This document shows, in pieces, positions 7,514 through 13,102 of a DNA stretch of 16,726 nucleotides. Each line of letters starts with the position of its first letter. Position 1 is the stretch's first letter. Position numbers and translations under genes: made by a program. A model generated the notes under the pieces. It made no database searches. It was given only the letters and a program-made list of their open reading frames with translations, and had not been told where the DNA came from. The stretch comes from Leptofilum sp050292445. Lineage in GTDB: Bacteria; Chloroflexota; Anaerolineae; Promineifilales; Promineifilaceae. Location of the stretch: the NCBI GenBank assembly GCA_050292445.1, contig JBNKLQ010000126.1, forward strand, positions 1 to 16,726, read 5' to 3'.

Positions 7514-8755
7514 TTATGAGGATGCGGATGGCCTTCGGTTCTGCCGAGAAACGGCATCGATTACAACTGCCAGTAATAAAACAAACCCCGTAATAATAAA
7601 TTGCACACCAGCATCCAATCGCAATAGTCCCATCCCATTTTCCACACTGGCGATGACCAAAGCGCCCAACAATACACTGGAAACCCGGCCATTGCCGCCA
7701 AACAAACTGGTTCCACCAATAACGGCCGCAGCAATTGCGTTTAACAGCAAATTACCACCGCCAGCGGCCGTATCAACCGAGCGCAATCTTGAAGCCAAGA
7801 CAATGCCGCCCGCACCGGCCATCAAACTGGAGATCATAAAGACCAGGACCAAGACACGCTTAACGTTAATACCAGCACGACGTGCCGCTATTTTATTATC
7901 ACCAATGGCGTAAACATAGCGACCAAACTTGGTTTTACCCGCCAGAAGCGTAAAGCCAGTCAACAGAATGAGCAGCAAAACACCTGCAAAGGGAACCCCG
8001 CGATCCTGGTTGCAAACAAAAACCACACCACTGGCAAGTCCACCCAAGAATAGAATTCTCAGCAGCACAATCACCCCTGGCTCTTCCACAAGGCCCTGGT
8101 GGCGACGGACAAGCCAATGCTGCACCTGATAAAAGGCAAATGTAATCGTGGTGAAAATGGCGACCGCCCAGCCCCAGCCTGGATCGAGAAAATAATTCGC
8201 AATGCCCACAATCACATCGTTTTGAATAATGACCGTTCCAGAAGTGCCAATGAGCACCAAAACTGTACCATTCCAGGCGATTAGGGCAGCCAGGGAAACA
8301 ATGAATGAAGGTACCTGGAAGGTGGTAATGATGATGCCATGCAAAACACCAATCCCAGCAGCAAGAACGAGCGCAACAGAAACGGCCGCATACCAGGGCC
8401 AACCCGGTGGTTCTTGTAGCTGCAATACCATAAAAACGGCCGCCACGGCACTTACATAGCCAATAGATAAATCAATTTCGCCAACAAGCAACACATACAC
8501 CACGCCAATGGCAATCACCGTATAGCCGGCCATTTGCACAATCAGATTGACAAAGTTACGTGCGGTCAAAAAATTTTGGTTTTGCGATTGAAAGATGAGC
8601 GCGATCACAATTAGACCCAATATGGTCGGCAAAGATCTAATTTCACCAGAGCGTATTCTAAGTAAGTAATTGCGGATGTAATCAATTGTAGGCAACGTTT
8701 TTCCCAGGGTTGTTGGCTGGTTTTCCAGGGAATTCAGGCTTTCATTCACAGGCAC
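7514..8755 (-). CDS. xylH: Xylose-type ABC transporter permease, second copy
   Basis: A 413-residue inner-membrane permease of the BPD_transp_2 (RbsC/XylH) family, which forms the sugar channel of a type II ABC importer. About ten hydrophobic segments are present. Family landmarks: GEIDLSIGYVSA in the N-terminal half, GRYVYAIGDNKIAARRAGINVKR in the cytoplasmic loop that contacts the ATPase, and AVIGGTSLFGGNGRVSSVLLGALVIASVENGM near the C-terminus. The start is a GTG at 8755 with only a weak ribosome-binding site (AAAGAG). It is the last gene of the operon, 116 bases after the single-domain binding protein, and has no ATPase of its own nearby. It presumably shares the upstream ATPase or pairs with the other permease; that is inference. 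Confidence 0.88.
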   Translation of the reverse strand: MPVNESLNSLENQPTTLGKTLPTIDYIRNYLLRIRSGEIRSLPTILGLIVIALIFQSQNQNFLTARNFVNLIVQMAGYTVIAIGVVYVLLVGEIDLSIGYVSAVAAVFMVLQLQEPPGWPWYAAVSVALVLAAGIGVLHGIIITTFQVPSFIVSLAALIAWNGTVLVLIGTSGTVIIQNDVIVGIANYFLDPGWGWAVAIFTTITFAFYQVQHWLVRRHQGLVEEPGVIVLLRILFLGGLASGVVFVCNQDRGVPFAGVLLLILLTGFTLLAGKTKFGRYVYAIGDNKIAARRAGINVKRVLVLVFMISSLMAGAGGIVLASRLRSVDTAAGGGNLLLNAIAAAVIGGTSLFGGNGRVSSVLLGALVIASVENGMGLLRLDAGVQFIITGFVLLLAVVIDAVSRQNRRPSASS

Positions 8756-8871
8756 ACTCTTTGGATTCGGCCGTTTTTAGTCGTGCCGTCTGGTAAATAG
8801 CCAACCTAATAAGATCATTTTTCACACAAATCTTATTCGTGAACACATTCTGAGGCAAAGATTGGATGCTA

Positions 8872-9954
8872 TTATCGGTCCGCTGGACAGTATTGAACGT
8901 ATTCCCCCACACAAATTTCCTCCCAGGTACGAAACTTGTCAGCAATAACTGTTTGGGAAATGTTATCGGCCGTCACAGCCAAAGGGGTGAGCTTGATGAA
9001 GGGAATGTAGTTTTGTCCGTTAAATATGGTTTCACTGGCCAAACTCGCCGCATCAGCCCCTTGCAACAAAGCAATGGCAGCATGCGCAGCCGCTTCTGCC
9101 TGTAGCTTTATTGGTTTATACACCGTCATCGTTTGCCAACCAGCCAAAATATTTTGAATGCTGCCCACTGTGGCGTCTTGTCCGCTTAACGGAATTGGGT
9201 CTAATCCTTGGGTTTTGAGGGCGGCAATCACCGAATTGGCCAACCGATCATTACCCACGATCGCCGCATCGACGTCCCCGTTTGTAGCCGTCAAAATTTG
9301 TTCGACAACAACAAGCGCTTGTTGATAATCCCAGTCTGGCACAGCCTGGTCACTGAGTAACACCCAGTCACCTGACTCATAATAAGGTTTTGCCACAGAA
9401 TAGTAGCCCTCACGAAACATGGTCGCATTATGATCTGTTGGCGAGCCATTTAATTGGATAATTTGTTTGGGGTCTGCCTCAAGACTATTGATGATTGGTT
9501 CTAACGTTTCCGTCATTAAACGGCCGACGGCCACATTATCAAATGAGACATACAAATCAGCGCCTGGGCCTTCAATCGTTAATCGATCGTAATCAATCAC
9601 AATAACACCAGCCTCTCTTGCCTGAGCAATAATAGCTGACGCCGAACCACTATCTAAATTGGTGATTAAAAGGACTTTGGCTCCGTTGGTAATGGCCTGT
9701 TCCGCCTGGGTTTGCTGCACTCGGGCATCGCCACTGGCATTAACAATATTGTAGGGCACACCGGCTGCTTCAAAGGCCTGTTCAAAGTAACGCCGATCAT
9801 CATTTTCCCACCGGGCAGACGAAATGCTATCGGGAAGCAGAACCGTTATCATGTCTTCGCTGGGGGAACGGCCGTTTTCATCAGAAGCACGCGTGCAGGC
9901 CACAAGTAGGTTAGTCAGCAAGAGTAATACCAATAGCGTATATGTCCGTGACAC
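8872..9954 (-). CDS. xylF: XylF-like sugar-binding lipoprotein, single domain
   Basis: A 360-residue periplasmic-binding-protein-type lipoprotein. The signal peptide has lipobox LLVAC with the modified cysteine at residue 20. The mature part follows XylF throughout: ARWENDDRR, VIDYDRL, NGSPTDHNATMFREGY, DAAIVGND, LSGQDATVGSIQNI and QTMTVYKPIKLQAEAAA. The segment that reads DQWVDNWD in the neighbouring tandem protein is DQAVPDWD here, so a likely sugar-stacking Trp is replaced by Ala; a different ligand is plausible. The start is a GTG overlapping an ACGGCCGT copy (9953-9960), with no good ribosome-binding site. An in-frame TGA lies about eight codons upstream, so no better start exists and the signal peptide requires this one. 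It lies between the two permease genes. Confidence 0.88.
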   Translation of the reverse strand: MSRTYTLLVLLLLTNLLVACTRASDENGRSPSEDMITVLLPDSISSARWENDDRRYFEQAFEAAGVPYNIVNASGDARVQQTQAEQAITNGAKVLLITNLDSGSASAIIAQAREAGVIVIDYDRLTIEGPGADLYVSFDNVAVGRLMTETLEPIINSLEADPKQIIQLNGSPTDHNATMFREGYYSVAKPYYESGDWVLLSDQAVPDWDYQQALVVVEQILTATNGDVDAAIVGNDRLANSVIAALKTQGLDPIPLSGQDATVGSIQNILAGWQTMTVYKPIKLQAEAAAHAAIALLQGADAASLASETIFNGQNYIPFIKLTPLAVTADNISQTVIADKFRTWEEICVGEYVQYCPADR

Positions 9955-10034
9955 GGCCGTTTGCCCCCAGCTTAGCTGCTCATTTCAAAAACCCGACAAA
10001 TCCTCATACAATAAAAGCAGGCTCCTGAACGTGA

Positions 10035-11234
10035 TCAGCCCTTCTTCTTAAATGTTACATCGGCATAAACAGCCAACACCAGCACAATACCTTTTAGCAG
10101 ATATTGCCATGCCGGAGCAACGTTTAATACTTGCAACCCGTTGGACAAACTGGACATGATCAAGGCCCCAATGAGCGCTCCCCAAATTGTACCCACGCCG
10201 CCCAGCGTAGAAGTACCGCCCAAAATAGCCGAGGCAATCGCATCCAATTCATAACCCTGACCAGCAGCGATGGTACCGTACCCCACATAAGAGGCTAAAA
10301 CAACACCGGCCACACCGCACAGAAAACCCATCAACACAAAAACCAAAAAGACATTTTTGCGGATGTTAATACCAGACAGGCGAGCAGCATCTCGATTACC
10401 GCCAATGGCGTAAGCATAACGGCCAAAGCGCGTATTCATGGCCATGTAACTCAAAATAATTGAGGCCACAGCCAACAAAAGCACAGGGAACTGAATACCG
10501 TTGTATTTGTTGACAACAAAGACATAGCCAATCACTAAAAGGGCAAAGAAAGTTGTCAATCCCAGGTCTAGATAAATATTGGACAAATCAAACCCATGGG
10601 CCTTTTTTCGCTGCCGGCTGCGGAACATACTGAAGTACAAGGCCACCACAACCAAGGCGGTAACGATCCAGCCACTTGTGGTACTCAAATAGCCCTGGGC
10701 AATATAAGACAGCCCTGGTTGGTTGGCCGGAATGGTTTTCCCTGCGGTGCGCCACAAAATAGCCCCATTCAGAATAAACATGCTGCCCAAAGTCACGATA
10801 AAAGATGACACGTTCAGGTGAGCGATAATGTAGCCTTGTACGACACCCCATAATGCACCAACGGCTAAACCCAGAATGATGGAAAGCGCAGCCGCCAAAA
10901 TGGGTTGGTCAGGGAAATACTGAGGCCAGACATCTGCCTGGAGATAAGCAACGACGACCGATACAAACCCGGCCAATTTACCAACAGACAAGTCAATATT
11001 GCCGGTGACAATAACCAAAACCATACCAATGCCCATGAAGGCCGTCACAGTCATTTGGCGGAAAAGGTTAGAAAAATTTTGTGGGCTTAAGTAACGGCCG
11101 TCTGTCAGAAATGCAAAAAATATCCAAATAAAAACCAACGCCAGGATAATGGCATACGTCTGAATATTCTGCCGAAAAAGGTCAGCCAGATTTGATGTAG
11201 ATTCTTTCGTTTTGGTGGGGACAGCTAGTTTCAT
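10035..11234 (-). CDS. xylH: Xylose-type ABC transporter permease, first copy
   Basis: A 399-residue BPD_transp_2 family permease, close to the about 390 residues of E. coli XylH. Hydrophobic segments run throughout. Landmarks: VTGNIDLSVGKLAGF in the N-terminal half, the ATPase-contact loop GRYAYAIGGNRDAARLSGINIRK, and AILGGTSTLGGVGTIWGALIGALIMSSLSNGL near the end. The start at ATG 11234 has AGGAGA six to seven bases upstream. It follows the ATPase gene by 23 bases in the same orientation, so the pair is clearly one unit. It is probably the main partner of that ATPase. It could equally be named MmsB/GguB (multiple-monosaccharide transport). Confidence 0.92.
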   Translation of the reverse strand: MKLAVPTKTKESTSNLADLFRQNIQTYAIILALVFIWIFFAFLTDGRYLSPQNFSNLFRQMTVTAFMGIGMVLVIVTGNIDLSVGKLAGFVSVVVAYLQADVWPQYFPDQPILAAALSIILGLAVGALWGVVQGYIIAHLNVSSFIVTLGSMFILNGAILWRTAGKTIPANQPGLSYIAQGYLSTTSGWIVTALVVVALYFSMFRSRQRKKAHGFDLSNIYLDLGLTTFFALLVIGYVFVVNKYNGIQFPVLLLAVASIILSYMAMNTRFGRYAYAIGGNRDAARLSGINIRKNVFLVFVLMGFLCGVAGVVLASYVGYGTIAAGQGYELDAIASAILGGTSTLGGVGTIWGALIGALIMSSLSNGLQVLNVAPAWQYLLKGIVLVLAVYADVTFKKKG

Positions 11235-11257
11235 GGAAAGTCTCCTCTCGTTTGGTT

Positions 11258-12784
11258 TCAGCCAATATCTGTGGCCAAAGCCATGATTTTTTCCTGTGTT
11301 GCTTCAGCGACATTGAGCATGCCGTTTGAGTGGCCTTCATGCATAACCATGATGCGGTCACTCATCCCCAACACCTCTTCTAATTCGCTTGAAATCATAA
11401 TGATTGAGACACCTCGTTCGGCTAATTCATTCATTAATTTATAAATCTCATATTTAGCCCCAACATCCACACCTCGTGTGGGATCATCCATGATCAGGAC
11501 CTTGGGCTTGGACATAAGCCACTTAGAAATAACGACTTTTTGTTGGTTACCGCCAGAAAGCGAAGTGCAAGGCACCTGCAGATTAGGCGCTTTGATCGCC
11601 AAACTTTTGGCTTGTTTCATACTGGCATCCAGTTCCGCATCTTTATCCAGGCGGAAAAATCCAGCAAATTGGTTTAAATTGGGTAAGGAAATATTTTCTA
11701 AAATCGATTGGATAAGAACTAAGCCTTGACCTTTGCGGTCTTCTGGAACCAGGCTGATACCATGTTCAATAGCATCACGGGCGTTGTTAATTTTAACTTC
11801 CTTATCTTCTAAACGGATTTGACCTTCGGTAACTTTGCCGTATTCGCCAAATATTGTTGTTACCAACTCGGTTCTTCCAGAACCCATGAGCCCGGCAATC
11901 CCTAAAATTTCCCCCCGACGCAGGTCAAGGGAGGCACCATTTACAACTTTACGGCTGGGATTATTGGGATCAACGGCATGAAGATCGTTTACCTCAAACA
12001 TAATTTCGCCCGGCTGACGATTGCCTTTGGGAAAACGCTCTTTCATCTGACGGCCAACCATGTAGTTAACTAACATTTCTTCCGTTAATTCACTGGTTGG
12101 TTTAGTTATAACTTTTTCACCATCACGCAGCACGGTGACATTGTCCGTTATACGGAAAAATTCATTTAGCTTATGCGTTATGTAAATGCAAGTAACGCCA
12201 TGTTCCTTCAATATTTTCAGGATTTCCATCAACTTGTCGATTTCAGCTTCAGTTAAGGCGCTGGTCGGCTCGTCTAAAATAAGCACCTGGGCGTCTTCGG
12301 AAAGCGCCTTAGCGATTTCGACCATTTGCATTTTACCCACACCCAGCGTTCGAACAACAGATCGAGCGGAAACGCCGAGGTTGTAGCGTTGTAGAATTTC
12401 TCTCGTGTCGGCGTAGACTTTATTCCAGTTGACTGTTCCCATTTCGGTGGGCTCTTTCCCCAGGTAGACATTTTCACCAACTGTCATGCTGGGAACAAGG
12501 GTCAACTCTTGGTGAACGATTGCGATGCCCAACTCACTGGCCTGACGAATAGCACTGTGTTCAAGTTTTAAATCCTGGCCGTTGTAAACGATATTGCCAC
12601 TATAGGTGCCATAAGGATAAACGCCGGATAGAATTTTCATTAAAGTCGATTTGCCAGCCCCGTTTTCGCCACAAAGACCATGAATCTCGCCGCGTTTTAT
12701 TTGGATGGACACATTACTCAGTGCAGTAACGCCAGGAAATTCTTTTGTAACGTTTTGTATATCAAGGATGATATCGTCGCTCAC
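11258..12784 (-). CDS. xylG: Xylose-type ABC transporter double ATPase
   Basis: A 508-residue cytoplasmic protein with two fused nucleotide-binding domains that drives sugar import. Domain 1: Walker A GENGAGKST (39-47), Q-loop HQELTLVPSM, degenerate signature LGVGKMQMVEIAKAL (147-161), and Walker B LILDEP with E172. Domain 2: degenerate Walker A GLMGSGRTE, canonical signature LSGGNQQ (409-415), and Walker B VLIMDDP, where D434 replaces the usual catalytic Glu. This pattern of one degraded Walker A and one degraded signature is normal for XylG/RbsA/MglA proteins; the Asp at 434 is less usual. The GTG start at 12784 has a strong GGAGGAG ribosome-binding site. It is the only complete ATPase gene in an operon with two permeases. 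XylG is the closest match by eye; MmsA/GguA is an alternative name. Confidence 0.93.
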   Translation of the reverse strand: MSDDIILDIQNVTKEFPGVTALSNVSIQIKRGEIHGLCGENGAGKSTLMKILSGVYPYGTYSGNIVYNGQDLKLEHSAIRQASELGIAIVHQELTLVPSMTVGENVYLGKEPTEMGTVNWNKVYADTREILQRYNLGVSARSVVRTLGVGKMQMVEIAKALSEDAQVLILDEPTSALTEAEIDKLMEILKILKEHGVTCIYITHKLNEFFRITDNVTVLRDGEKVITKPTSELTEEMLVNYMVGRQMKERFPKGNRQPGEIMFEVNDLHAVDPNNPSRKVVNGASLDLRRGEILGIAGLMGSGRTELVTTIFGEYGKVTEGQIRLEDKEVKINNARDAIEHGISLVPEDRKGQGLVLIQSILENISLPNLNQFAGFFRLDKDAELDASMKQAKSLAIKAPNLQVPCTSLSGGNQQKVVISKWLMSKPKVLIMDDPTRGVDVGAKYEIYKLMNELAERGVSIIMISSELEEVLGMSDRIMVMHEGHSNGMLNVAEATQEKIMALATDIG

Positions 12785-12938
12785 TGAACTCTCCTCCAGT
12801 GTGTGGTTGATTGTTCCATCTGATGGTTATACTCGCGGTAGGCACTTTCTAACCAAGTTACCTCTGGTAAAAATGTAAGATTATGCCCTTAGCAAGTATA
12901 GCTTAAGTTTAACCACGCTTTCTCATCTATTCCCGAAT

Positions 12939-12983
12939 TCCCCCAGATTATTTGATTATCATAGCCTTGTTGGGTCTGGGGGA
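12939..12983 (-). repeat. 9-base inverted repeat in the operon spacer
   Basis: TCCCCCAGA (12939-12947) pairs perfectly with TCTGGGGGA (12975-12983) across 27 bases. It could be a second weak hairpin in the mRNA or a protein-binding site. The function is unknown. Confidence 0.45.
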
Positions 12984-13045
12984 TCTTTCTGGCGGATAGG
13001 GTATGAGTAAAGCGAATTTTATACGATTCCCACATTTTTACACAG

Positions 13046-13079
13046 ACCCGGCTCCCTGCAATGAAGAAGGGAGCCGGGT
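13046..13079 (-). terminator. Strong stem-loop after the tandem binding-protein gene
   Basis: ACCCGGCTCCCT (13046-13057) is perfectly complementary to AGGGAGCCGGGT (13068-13079), with a 10-base loop. It begins 23 bases beyond the stop codon in the transcribed direction. No U-run follows on the minus strand (CTGTGTAAAAATG), so it is more likely an attenuator or a 3'-end-protecting hairpin than a full terminator. Such hairpins are common after binding-protein genes. Confidence 0.7.
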
Positions 13080-13102
13080 GATTTCGTTAGATGATGCTGA
13101 AG

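Larger units (their letters stand above)
12785..13102 (-). other. 318-base spacer between binding protein and ATPase genes
   Basis: No gene was found here. Reading in the operon direction it holds a strong stem-loop right after the binding-protein stop, then an AT-rich stretch, a second inverted repeat (12939-12983), further AT-rich sequence, and the ATPase ribosome-binding site. The length and the two hairpins suggest post-transcriptional control of the ratio of binding protein to transporter, or an internal promoter that I cannot place with confidence. Confidence 0.6.

Noticed and set aside
8742..8945. A 67-residue minus-strand frame overlapping the start of the second permease
   Set aside because: It overlaps the ends of two well-supported genes, has no family resemblance, and spans what is plainly the spacer between them.
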